DNA of 64,000 bases from assembly GCA_947631685.1 (NCBI GenBank), contig CANRMI010000009.1, positions 41,462 to 105,461 of the forward strand, given 5' to 3'. Positions 48,830 through 57,477 of the stretch are shown piece by piece. How positions within the stretch are numbered: the stretch's first letter is position 1; each line of letters starts with the position of its first letter. A program made the translations under genes and the position numbers. The notes under the pieces were generated by a model. The model did not search any database. It was not told the DNA's origin and saw nothing but the letters and a program-made list of their open reading frames with translations. This stretch comes from an uncultured Lachnospiraceae bacterium. Lineage in GTDB: Bacteria > Bacillota > Clostridia > Lachnospirales > Lachnospiraceae.

Positions 48830-50095
48830 ATGCCAGAACATTTACATGCCGCCCAGACAGGTGAAAACTCCTACAGCGGCGCCCTGCGTATCAACGTCAC
48901 TTCTTCACTGGGACAGATTCCCATTGAAGGCGCCGTGGTATCCATTTCCCCAAGCGGCGAACCGGACAATGTGGTCCAGCAGCTTTCCACCGATATTTCA
49001 GGCCTCACTCCCACCATCGAACTTCCCGCCCCCGACCTGGAATACAGTCTGGAACCGGAAAGTACCGTACAGCCCTACACCGACTATGATATTTCCATAA
49101 CCGCCCCGGGCTATGAACCCGTCATCATTACCGGCACCGAACTGCTGCCGGAAGTGACCGCCATACAGCCCGTCCGCATGAATCCCCTGGAAATTACGGA
49201 AGAAGACGCCAAGCTGGTAGACATTCCCGCCCACACGCTCTGGGGTACCTATCCCGCCAAAATACCGGAAGCGGAGGTAAAGCCCCTTCCTGACAGCGGG
49301 GAGATCGTCTTAAGCAGAGTCGTCATACCGGAGTACGTGGTGGTCCACAACGGCGCCCCCACAGACAGAAGCGCCACCAATTACTGGGTAAGGTATACCG
49401 ACTACATCAAAAATGTAGCCTCTTCGGAAATTTACGCCACCTGGCCGGAAGCTACTATCTACGCCAATATCCTGGCGATCATGTCCTTTACGCTAAACAG
49501 AGTATATACGGAATTCTACCGGAACCAGGGTTATAATTTTACCATCACCAGCTCCACAGCCTACGACCAGAAATGGATCTACGGCCGCAACACCTATGAA
49601 AACATCGACAGGCTGGTGGATACCATTTTTGTAAACTACCTTTCCCGTCCCGGCGTGCGGCAGCCCATTTTTACTTCCTACTGCGACGGACAGCGGGTGA
49701 CCTGCAACGGCTTAAGTCAATGGGGCTCCAAATATCTGGGGGACAGAGGATACTCCGCCATTGAGATCCTGCGCTATTACTACGGCAGCAGCATGTTTAT
49801 CAATACTGCCGACAGTGTTTCGGGCGTACCCTCTTCCTGGCCCGGCTACAACCTGACCATCGGCTCTTCCGGAGAAAAGGTCCGCCAGCTGCAGCAGCAG
49901 TTAAACCGGATCGCCCAGAACTATCCCGCCATTCCCACTCTCATAGCGGATGGCATATACGGCTCCCGTACCGCCGAGTCCGTCAGGACCTTCCAGCGGA
50001 TCTTCGACCTTCCGCCCAACGGTATCACCGATTTCCCTACATGGTACGCCGTTTCCCGTATTTATGTAGCGGTCAGCAGGATTGCGGAACCTTAA
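48830..50095 (+). CDS. SpoIID-like domain protein with C-terminal peptidoglycan-binding domain
   Basis: MPEHLHAAQTGENSYSGALRINVTSSLGQIPIEGAVVSI...; SYCDGQRVTCNGLSQWGSKYLGDRGYSAIEILRYYYG (SpoIID-like); IGSSGEKVRQLQQQLNRIAQNYPAIPTLIADGIYGSRTAESVRTFQRIFDLPPNGITDFPTW (PG_binding_1). Confidence 0.82.
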   Translation: MPEHLHAAQTGENSYSGALRINVTSSLGQIPIEGAVVSISPSGEPDNVVQQLSTDISGLTPTIELPAPDLEYSLEPESTVQPYTDYDISITAPGYEPVIITGTELLPEVTAIQPVRMNPLEITEEDAKLVDIPAHTLWGTYPAKIPEAEVKPLPDSGEIVLSRVVIPEYVVVHNGAPTDRSATNYWVRYTDYIKNVASSEIYATWPEATIYANILAIMSFTLNRVYTEFYRNQGYNFTITSSTAYDQKWIYGRNTYENIDRLVDTIFVNYLSRPGVRQPIFTSYCDGQRVTCNGLSQWGSKYLGDRGYSAIEILRYYYGSSMFINTADSVSGVPSSWPGYNLTIGSSGEKVRQLQQQLNRIAQNYPAIPTLIADGIYGSRTAESVRTFQRIFDLPPNGITDFPTWYAVSRIYVAVSRIAEP

Positions 50096-50097
50096 AC

Positions 50098-50754
50098 CTA
50101 AAACATTTTCCGTCCGTTAATAACCAGGGAAAATTCCGCGCCCAGTTTCTCCGCCGCCTGTCTGCAGAGCAGCATACGCTCGATGACAAATTCAAAATAA
50201 TCCATGACGCTGCAGCGGTTAGGCTCTGTTTTCACAGTCAGTTTTATGTCACGGCCGCTCATCTCCAAATGGGCATCCGTGGCATAATAATTGGCCTTAT
50301 CGCTTTTGCTGAACATGGCCGGATCCGTCTTTCTGACTCTGTCAGGGCGCAGATCCGCCGCGTCCGCCAGGATCAGGGCCGCCGTAATGTCATTTACCGG
50401 AGAGGCGCCCTCCCCCTCATAATTTTCCACTGCGGTAACGATCATGGCAATGTCCTCGGGATCCGCGTCCATTTTTTCTAACAGCCTGAGCACCACGGCC
50501 GCTCCGTGTTCCTCATGGGCATCTTCCCCGACCATGTACCCGATGTCATGGAGATAGCCCGCAATGGCGCCCAGTTCCTCTTCCCGGATGCTGCTCCCCA
50601 CGCTGTCTAATATCGCCTTCGTCATCTCCGCTACCTGGGTCGCATGCGTCAGCCCGTGTTCCTTACCGCCTTTGGGCAGATGATCCGCATCCGCTTTTAA
50701 AATACATTTCCGCACCAGATCGTTTTGCAGCACATCTTCATATTCAATTCTCAT
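50098..50754 (-). CDS. HD domain-containing phosphohydrolase
   Basis: 218 aa; HGLTHATQVAEMTKAIL...IAGYLHDIGYMVGEDAHEEHGAAVVLRLL. Confidence 0.9.
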   Translation of the reverse strand: MRIEYEDVLQNDLVRKCILKADADHLPKGGKEHGLTHATQVAEMTKAILDSVGSSIREEELGAIAGYLHDIGYMVGEDAHEEHGAAVVLRLLEKMDADPEDIAMIVTAVENYEGEGASPVNDITAALILADAADLRPDRVRKTDPAMFSKSDKANYYATDAHLEMSGRDIKLTVKTEPNRCSVMDYFEFVIERMLLCRQAAEKLGAEFSLVINGRKMF

Positions 50755-50770
50755 ACTCCACCCCTCATTA

Positions 50771-50866
50771 TGCCTTGAATAAGGTCATTATACCATAAAT
50801 GCTTCGCATTTATGGCAATATGGCCATTCGGCCGCTTCCTGCCTTGAATAAGGTCATTATACCATA
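50771..50866. repeat. 27-bp exact direct repeat (two copies, 42-bp spacer) with an internal hairpin
   Basis: TGCCTTGAATAAGGTCATTATACCATA at 50771-50797 and 50840-50866; perfect hairpin CCATAAATGC-TTC-GCATTTATGG at 50793-50815. Confidence 0.85.
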
Positions 50867-50933
50867 TACCCAGTGACGCCCGCCACATAAATTTGCTTCT
50901 TACAAAACATAGTATTAAAAACTACGAAAAGTG

Positions 50934-50962
50934 TTTACATTTAACACAAGATGTATTACAAT
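50934..50962 (+). promoter_or_regulatory. sigma-A type promoter for the degV-family gene
   Basis: TTTACA-N17-TACAAT, 33 bp upstream of the ATG at 50995. Confidence 0.65.
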
Positions 50963-50994
50963 AGGGTAAAACAAATCAGAGAAAGAGGAATTTT

Positions 50995-51903
50995 ATGGAA
51001 TACCAGATTATTTCCGACGGCTCCTGTGACTTACCACCCGAGCTGGCCAAAGAAAAAAATATTTTCGTCGTTCCCTTCTATGTATCCTTTGACGACCATA
51101 CCTATCTCAAGGAAATGGAAGAAATAGGCGTGAGGGATTTTTATGAGGAAATGGTGCGCAACCCCAAGGTCTATCCCAAATCCTCCATGCCCTCCGTACA
51201 GGACTATACCGACGCTTTCCTGCCTTTCGCGAAACAGGGCAAGGCGATCATATGCATCTGCATCACCACCAAATTCAGCGGTTCCATGCAGTCGGCCCTT
51301 ACCGCCAAGGAAATGGTGGAAGAAGAATGTCCCGGCGCCAAAATCACGGTCATAGATGCCACCGTCAACACTGTACTGCAGGGCCTCTACGTCCTGGAGG
51401 CCGCCAGAATGCAGGCTGCCGGCTGGGAATATGACGCTGTGGTGGAGCGGTTAGAAACCATCAAATCCACAGGACGCATTTTCTTTACCGTAGGGGACAT
51501 CGAATATCTCAAACACGGCGGGCGCATCGGCAAGCTTTCCGGCCTGGCCGGCTCCATTTTGGGAATCCGTCCCATGATCACCTTAAAAGAAGGGGAGATT
51601 TTCCCTTCCGGCATCACCAGAAGCAGGAAAAAGTCTCTGGAAAAGATCTTAGAGCTGCTCGCCGGTTATCTGAAAGAAACCGGCAAGGATCTGAGCACTT
51701 ACACCTGCGCGATCGGTTTCGGCTATGACAAAGAAGAGGCGGAAGCCTTTCGGACTACCGCACTCTCTTTCCTCAACGAAACGTATTCCTGCAGCCCCGC
51801 CCTTACGGAGGCGGATCTGCCCCTTTATCAGATAGGCGCCGGGATCAGCGTACACACCGGTCCCTACCCTTTGGGCTTCGGCATTCTCGAAAAAGCTTTC
51901 TAA
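50995..51903 (+). CDS. DegV family fatty-acid-binding protein
   Basis: 302 aa; MEYQIISDGSCDLPPELAKEKNIFVVPFYVSFDD...; SIPYLKHGGRI-like IEYLKHGGRIGKLSGLAGSILGIRPMITLKEG. Confidence 0.95.
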   Translation: MEYQIISDGSCDLPPELAKEKNIFVVPFYVSFDDHTYLKEMEEIGVRDFYEEMVRNPKVYPKSSMPSVQDYTDAFLPFAKQGKAIICICITTKFSGSMQSALTAKEMVEEECPGAKITVIDATVNTVLQGLYVLEAARMQAAGWEYDAVVERLETIKSTGRIFFTVGDIEYLKHGGRIGKLSGLAGSILGIRPMITLKEGEIFPSGITRSRKKSLEKILELLAGYLKETGKDLSTYTCAIGFGYDKEEAEAFRTTALSFLNETYSCSPALTEADLPLYQIGAGISVHTGPYPLGFGILEKAF

Positions 51904-52403
51904 AAGCTTCTCAGCTTATCGGTTCCGTCGTCCACCGTATTTTCTATCCGGATTATCTTTACATCATAGGCAGTACCTTCATTTACCTGTACATGCACGA
52001 CATCCCCCTCCTTATGGCCAAGCAGTGCTTTGCCCAAGGGGGATTCGTTGCTGATCAGCCCTTCCAGGGAATTTCCCCTTACCGTGGTAACGATCTTATA
52101 GACCTCCCTGCTCTTGTCCTCGCAGAATTCCACCGTAACGGTATTGTTCAATCCCACTTCATCTTCAGCGGAAGCATCCGAAATCACCTCCGCGGTCCGG
52201 ATCATACGCTCCAGAAAACGGATACGGCTTTCATTCCGGTTCTTTTCCCGTTTGGCCGCATGGTACTCAAAGTTCTCGCTCAGGTCTCCGTGAGCCCTGG
52301 CCTCTTTTACGGATTCCAGCAGCTTTGGCCGTACCACCAGCTTGCGGTGTTCAATTTCTTCCTCCATGCGCCGGATGTCGCTTTCCGTCAGCTTATCGTG
52401 CAT
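51900..52403 (-). CDS. greA: GreA/GreB family transcription elongation factor
   Basis: 167 aa; VKEARAHGDLSENFEYHAAKREKNRNESRIRFLERMI; ESPLGKALLGHKEGDVVHVQV. Confidence 0.93.
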   Translation of the reverse strand: MHDKLTESDIRRMEEEIEHRKLVVRPKLLESVKEARAHGDLSENFEYHAAKREKNRNESRIRFLERMIRTAEVISDASAEDEVGLNNTVTVEFCEDKSREVYKIVTTVRGNSLEGLISNESPLGKALLGHKEGDVVHVQVNEGTAYDVKIIRIENTVDDGTDKLRSF

Positions 52404-52426
52404 CTTTCTCTCTCCTGCTGTTCTTT

Positions 52427-54517
52427 CTATTTTGCCAAAAGCAGCATGATCTCATTGCTTCTGGCGATAAATTTGGTCATGTCCTCCGAACTTAAAGGCG
52501 CGTGCTGCAGCTTCGCCAGGTCGTAGAGCTGCTCGCATATCATCTGCACATGCTCACCGTCCTGATGCTCCGTTACATACTGTACCAGGGGATGGTTGGC
52601 ATTTAAGATCAGCGTCTCGCCCTCGGAGCCGAAATCTCCCATTCCCATTCCGTTCATAGAGTACATCTTCATCATATCCTGCATCCGGCGGCTTTCCTCA
52701 GAAAGAGTCAGCAGGGAAGAAATTTTCTTATTCTTTAACTTCTCCACTTTCACTTCCAGCTTCTCTTTCTTCAGAGCCTTCTTCATCAGCTTGGCGATCT
52801 CCTCCGCCTGAGCCTGCATCTCCTCGGCCGCCTTCTTGGAGGTTTTGGATCTGAAGGTATCCGTCAGATCCGCGTCGATCCTCTGGAACTTAATGCCCTC
52901 GTTCTTGGACTCCAGCTGGGAAATAAAGGGCTGGTCAATATTGTGAGTCAGGATCACGGCATCCATTTTGGCAGCCCTGAACATGTTGATATACTGGCTC
53001 TGCTGCTGCTCGTCCGTCACGTAATAAATGGTCTTCTCTTTCTTTTCCTCCTGGCCGTCTTCCGCGGTATCTTCCGTGGTATCCTCTCCGGCTTCTTTCT
53101 CTTCGCCGGTCACCACTTCCGCTTCTACCTTGTTGCCGCTCTCATCCACAGCGTTCTCTTCTTCCCCGTCGGTATCCGTCCTGTTGATCTCCAGGCATTC
53201 CGGCAGCGTCATATATACGCCGTCCAGGTTCTTAAAGAGAATATAATCCGTCATCTTCTCGCAGAATTTATCATCCTTTAAGCAGCCGAATTTAATAAAC
53301 GGGCTTATGTCGTCCCAGTATTTCTCGTACTCTTCCTTCTCCGTCTTGCACATTCCGGCCAGCTTGTCCGCCACCTTCTTGCTGATGTAATCAGAGATCT
53401 TCTTTACAAAGCCGTCGTTCTGCAGCGCGCTTCTGGATACATTCAGCGGCAGATCCGGGCAGTCGATGACGCCCTTTAAGAGCATCAGAAATTCCGGGAT
53501 GACTTCCTTGATATTGTCCGCGATAAAGACCTGGTTGTTGTAAAGCTTGATGACGCCCTCTATGGATTCGTATTCCATATTGATCTTGGGGAAATACAGA
53601 ATACCCTTTAAATTAAAGGGATAATCCATGTTCAGATGGATCCAGAAAAGAGGCTCCTTGTAATCCTGGAATACCTTTCTGTAAAACTCTAAATATTCCT
53701 CTTTGGCGCACTCGCTGGGATTCTTCATCCAAAGAGGATGGGTATTGTTTAAAAGCTCGGGGCGCTTTACGATCTTTAATTTTTCCGGATCGCCTTCCTT
53801 TTCAGGCGCGATCGTCTCCACTACGGTGTCGGTATCCAGCTTTTCTTCCGCCTTAATAGTCTGGGTATCCTTAGTGTCCGCCTTGCTTAAATAAATTTCC
53901 GTAGGCATAAAGGAGCAGTACTTTTTGATAACCTCTTCCGCCTTGTACTCATTGCAGAACTCCAGACAGTCGTCCATTAAGTACAAAGTGATGGTGGTGC
54001 CGACTTCCTTCCTGTCTCCGTCCTCCATGGAAAATTCCGTACCGCCGTCGCATTCCCAGTGTACGGGCTTTGCGCCCTCTTTGTAGGAGAGGGTGTCGAT
54101 ATGCACTTCTTCTGCCACCATAAACGCGGAATAAAAGCCCAGTCCAAAATGGCCGATGATCTGATCCGCGTTGCTCTTGTCCTTATATTTCTCCAGGAAA
54201 TCCGCCGCGCCTGAAAAAGCGATCTGATTGATGTACTCCTCCACTTCCTCCGCCGTCATGCCCAGCCCGTTGTCCTGAAACGTCAGGGTTTTCTTTTCCG
54301 GATCCACGATCACGTCTATCCTTGCCTTGTAATCCTCCGGCAGGGTATACTCTCCCATCATATCCAGCTTCTTTAATTTTGTAATGGCGTCGCAGCCATT
54401 GGAGATCAATTCCCTGTAGAAAATATCATGGTCGGAATAGAGCCATTTCTTGATGATCGGGAAAATATTTTCACTGTTGATTGATAAACTGCCTGTTTTT
54501 GCTGCCATAATATCCAC
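52427..54517 (-). CDS. htpG: Molecular chaperone HtpG (Hsp90 family)
   Basis: 696 aa; LYSDHDIFYRELISNGCDAITKLKKL, QDNGLGMTAEEVEEYINQIAFSGAADFLEKY, IIGHFGLGFYSAFMVA; acidic insert before IYYVTD. Confidence 0.97.
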   Translation of the reverse strand: MDIMAAKTGSLSINSENIFPIIKKWLYSDHDIFYRELISNGCDAITKLKKLDMMGEYTLPEDYKARIDVIVDPEKKTLTFQDNGLGMTAEEVEEYINQIAFSGAADFLEKYKDKSNADQIIGHFGLGFYSAFMVAEEVHIDTLSYKEGAKPVHWECDGGTEFSMEDGDRKEVGTTITLYLMDDCLEFCNEYKAEEVIKKYCSFMPTEIYLSKADTKDTQTIKAEEKLDTDTVVETIAPEKEGDPEKLKIVKRPELLNNTHPLWMKNPSECAKEEYLEFYRKVFQDYKEPLFWIHLNMDYPFNLKGILYFPKINMEYESIEGVIKLYNNQVFIADNIKEVIPEFLMLLKGVIDCPDLPLNVSRSALQNDGFVKKISDYISKKVADKLAGMCKTEKEEYEKYWDDISPFIKFGCLKDDKFCEKMTDYILFKNLDGVYMTLPECLEINRTDTDGEEENAVDESGNKVEAEVVTGEEKEAGEDTTEDTAEDGQEEKKEKTIYYVTDEQQQSQYINMFRAAKMDAVILTHNIDQPFISQLESKNEGIKFQRIDADLTDTFRSKTSKKAAEEMQAQAEEIAKLMKKALKKEKLEVKVEKLKNKKISSLLTLSEESRRMQDMMKMYSMNGMGMGDFGSEGETLILNANHPLVQYVTEHQDGEHVQMICEQLYDLAKLQHAPLSSEDMTKFIARSNEIMLLLAK

Positions 54518-54550
54518 TTCCTCTTTCTTGTTTTTCTTTATCTGTGTTTC

Positions 54551-54579
54551 ATTGTAGTGCGTTCCTTTTTAGAAGTCAA
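54551..54579 (-). promoter_or_regulatory. sigma-A type promoter for htpG
   Basis: Minus strand TTGACT-N17-TACAAT. Confidence 0.7.
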
Positions 54580-54586
54580 CAAAAAT

Positions 54587-54613
54587 TTAGCACTCATTTT
54601 GAATGAGTGCTAA
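54587..54613. promoter_or_regulatory. CIRCE element (HrcA operator)
   Basis: TTAGCACTC-ATTTTGAAT-GAGTGCTAA: perfect 9-bp arms and 9-bp spacer, matching the CIRCE consensus. Confidence 0.95.
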
Positions 54614-54646
54614 TAATTTTAAAAGAATCCAGATTTTTCAAGGCTT

Positions 54647-55762
54647 TCACAATTCTAAAATTTTTGTAAAATACTCTTCATATACATCAAAAAAGTTTTT
54701 CGTGGTCACATTTTCATCATGGAGAAACGTCACCTGCTCCCAAAGCTCCTCATTCAGCTGTCTGGTCAGAGATTCCACAAATACGTCGTATTCCTCACTG
54801 AACACTTCTTTTTTGCGTTCTTCCACGATCTTTAATTTATTCTGGTCCGTTTCCTCCCTGTCGAAGGTATTGATGCATTTGATGATATGATAGCCGTATT
54901 CATCTTCTACGATCCCGCTGATCTCGCCGTTTCCCAGATTAAAGGCCGCTTCCTCAAAGGCTTCCGTCATTTCTCCCTTGCGGAAAGAATAGGAAGTCAC
55001 ATTGTCCTCGCTGTAACGTTCCATCAGCTCCTCAAAAGTATAGGTGCCGTCCATGGCATAGGCATAGGCTTCCGCCGCCCTGGCATAGGCCGCTTCCCTC
55101 GCGCTTTCGGAATAAGCTACCCGCTCTCCCCGGCCGTCCACGGTATAGGTCTTGATCAAAATATGCTCCACCGTGATGGTCCTGGCCTCATCATCGCTGA
55201 TCTCCGGGTTGATGTCCTTTATAATATGAGCGTATACCTTTTCAGCCAGGGCATATTCTCCGTAGTACTGCGCGATCATCTCCGGCGTCACGCCTAAAAG
55301 CGTCCTTTCCGTTTCATTGAGCGACGCATAATAGGCATCGGCCGCCTGCCGCGCCCGCTCCAGCTCTTCCTCGTCCAGCTCCACCTCCATGGATTCCGCC
55401 AGCAGGTTCAGGGACTTTATCCGGGCAATCTTGGCCAGTACCATTTCTTTGACGTTTTCTTCCAGCGTCACTCCGTCCAGGCTGGCGTTCCAGATCTCTT
55501 CTCCGTAGACCTCTTCATACTGGTTCTGGAGCGTGGTCAGATACACCATGACCTCCGGCAGCCTGCAGGATTCGTCCTCTATCCGAAACACTTCGTCAGC
55601 GTAAAAGCCTGTTGTGAGCACCACCCTGGTCCCTGCGTTCTTTCCGCCGCAGGCCCCAAAAAAGAGGGAAACGCAGACGCCAAGCAGTACCGCCAGGCAC
55701 CTTGCCGAATGCCTCTTCCCAGAGTGTTTCCTGCCTTTCTTATCTCTTTCCATACTTTTCAT
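54647..55762 (-). CDS. Peptidylprolyl isomerase lipoprotein (parvulin/PrsA/SurA-like)
   Basis: 371 aa; lipobox VCVSLFFGACGGKN; TITVEHILIKTYTVDGRG...FEELMERYSEDNVTSYSFRKGEMTEAFEEAAFNLGNGEISGIVEDEYGYHIIKCI. Confidence 0.9.
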   Translation of the reverse strand: MKSMERDKKGRKHSGKRHSARCLAVLLGVCVSLFFGACGGKNAGTRVVLTTGFYADEVFRIEDESCRLPEVMVYLTTLQNQYEEVYGEEIWNASLDGVTLEENVKEMVLAKIARIKSLNLLAESMEVELDEEELERARQAADAYYASLNETERTLLGVTPEMIAQYYGEYALAEKVYAHIIKDINPEISDDEARTITVEHILIKTYTVDGRGERVAYSESAREAAYARAAEAYAYAMDGTYTFEELMERYSEDNVTSYSFRKGEMTEAFEEAAFNLGNGEISGIVEDEYGYHIIKCINTFDREETDQNKLKIVEERKKEVFSEEYDVFVESLTRQLNEELWEQVTFLHDENVTTKNFFDVYEEYFTKILEL

Positions 55763-55787
55763 AGGATCATCCTGCCGGCTTGCGCGC

Positions 55788-56813
55788 CTAGGCGATCACA
55801 TGGATCCAGCCCTTGGGCGCTTCCAGCCGTCCCATCTGGATGCCTGTGAGCGTATCATAAAGCTTCTTCGTCACAGGGCCCATTTCATTCATACCGCTGG
55901 GCAGGCAGATCTCCGTACCGTGATCCACAATCTTGCCTACGGGAGAAATAACGGCTGCCGTACCGCAGAGACCGCATTCCGCCATATCCTTTAACTCGTC
56001 CTTAAAGACTTCCCGCTCTTCCACTTCCAGTCCCAGATACTCTCTGGCCACATACACCAGAGAACGCCTGGTGATAGAAGGCAGGATACTGTCGGACTTA
56101 GGCGTTACGATCTTACCGTCCTTTGTCACAAAGAGGAAGTTGGCGCCTCCCGTTTCTTCCACTTTCGTTCTGGTAGCGGGATCCAGATACATATTCTCGT
56201 CATAGCCCTCCTTATGCGCCGTTACAATGGCATGAAGGCTCATGGCATAATTCAGGCCCGCTTTGATATTGCCGGTACCATGGGGCGCCGCCCGGTCAAA
56301 ATCACTGACTCTTATAGTCAACGGTTTAACGCCGCCTTTAAAATAGGGGCCCACCGGTGTACAGAAAATGCGGAACTGATACTCGTCAGCGGGCTTTACG
56401 CCAATGACGGGATTGATTCCAAACATGTAAGGTCTGATATAAAGAGTGGCACCGGAGCCGTAAGGCGGCACGTAAGCCGCGTTGGCCTCTACTACCGCGG
56501 ATACCGCTTCCACGAATCTGCCCTTGTCAAATACGGGCATCTCCAGACGCTTTGCGGAGCTTTCCAGCCTTTCCGCGTTCAGGTCCGGTCTGAAAGTCAC
56601 AATATGTCCGTCCTGTGTGGTATATGCTTTCAATCCTTCAAATACCGTCTGGGCGTACTGCAGCACGCCGGCACATTCGCTCATAGTGATATTGGGATTG
56701 TCGATCAGCGCGCCTTCGTCCCACGCGCCGTTTTTATAATTGGACACATATCTCTTGTCGGTCTCCACATAGCCAAACCCCAGATTGGCCCAATCTATGT
56801 TTTTCTTTTCCAT
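55788..56813 (-). CDS. ilvE: Branched-chain amino acid aminotransferase
   Basis: 341 aa; YAQTVFEGLKAYTTQDGHIVTFRPDLNAERL; TGNIKAGLNYAMSLHA; EETGGANFLFV. Confidence 0.96.
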   Translation of the reverse strand: MEKKNIDWANLGFGYVETDKRYVSNYKNGAWDEGALIDNPNITMSECAGVLQYAQTVFEGLKAYTTQDGHIVTFRPDLNAERLESSAKRLEMPVFDKGRFVEAVSAVVEANAAYVPPYGSGATLYIRPYMFGINPVIGVKPADEYQFRIFCTPVGPYFKGGVKPLTIRVSDFDRAAPHGTGNIKAGLNYAMSLHAIVTAHKEGYDENMYLDPATRTKVEETGGANFLFVTKDGKIVTPKSDSILPSITRRSLVYVAREYLGLEVEEREVFKDELKDMAECGLCGTAAVISPVGKIVDHGTEICLPSGMNEMGPVTKKLYDTLTGIQMGRLEAPKGWIHVIA

Positions 56814-56893
56814 ACTCTCCGCTTCCTTTCCCTATAGGTCTTTCTATCCGTTCCGGTACGGTACAGGCCGCCCGTCGGCGTATATTTTTATAC

Positions 56894-56931
56894 ATTATGG
56901 TACTTTTTGAAGCAAAAGTCAACACTTTTGC
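56894..56931 (-). promoter_or_regulatory. ilvE promoter with an inverted repeat overlapping -35
   Basis: Minus strand TTGACT-N17-CATAAT; GCAAAAG-N6-CTTTTGC inverted repeat spans the -35. Confidence 0.55.
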
Positions 56932-56951
56932 GTGGTGAATTGTTAAAGTAA

Positions 56952-57434
56952 TCAGCGCCTGTATTTCCTGAAATAATAGGTGATGTCAAAGTAGGTCTGC
57001 TCCTCGCTTTCCTCCGTCATTTCCCAGCCGTTTTCCTCCAGATTTTCCAGGTACACGTCCGCCGCGTAGGACTGCTCCACCATAGCCACATACGCCGTGT
57101 CGCAGTCCGGGAGCAGCTGCTTGTACACACTGGCTCCGCCGCACACAAATATCTCTTTTCCCTCTATACCGGCCAGCTTTTCCCGCAGTTCTTCCAGACT
57201 GTGCGCCACGGTGGCTCCCTTTACGGCAAAATCCCTCCTGGATGTCAGCACGTAATTTTCCCTGCCGTAAAGAGGCTGCCCCTGGGGCAAAGCCTGGAGA
57301 GTCTTTCTCCCCATTATCACTACGCCGCCCAGCGTAAGCTGCTGCAGATAGCGCCAGACCGCGGGAATCTGCACCAATTGTTTTTCTCCTTTTCCTATGG
57401 CCCAGTTTTGAGCCGCTGTCACAAACAGATTCAT
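56952..57434 (-). CDS. folA: Dihydrofolate reductase
   Basis: MNLFVTAAQNWAIGKGEKQLVQIPAVWRYLQQLTLGGVVIMGRKTLQALPQGQPLYGRENYVLTSR. Confidence 0.95.
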   Translation of the reverse strand: MNLFVTAAQNWAIGKGEKQLVQIPAVWRYLQQLTLGGVVIMGRKTLQALPQGQPLYGRENYVLTSRRDFAVKGATVAHSLEELREKLAGIEGKEIFVCGGASVYKQLLPDCDTAYVAMVEQSYAADVYLENLEENGWEMTEESEEQTYFDITYYFRKYRR

Positions 57435-57477
57435 ATTGCTCTCCATTCCGGATCGTCACACTATTCTCTCCACACTC

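Noticed and set aside
56814-56951. T-box riboswitch upstream of ilvE
   Set aside because: Only 138 bp to folA, with no specifier/antiterminator structure or T-box sequence seen.
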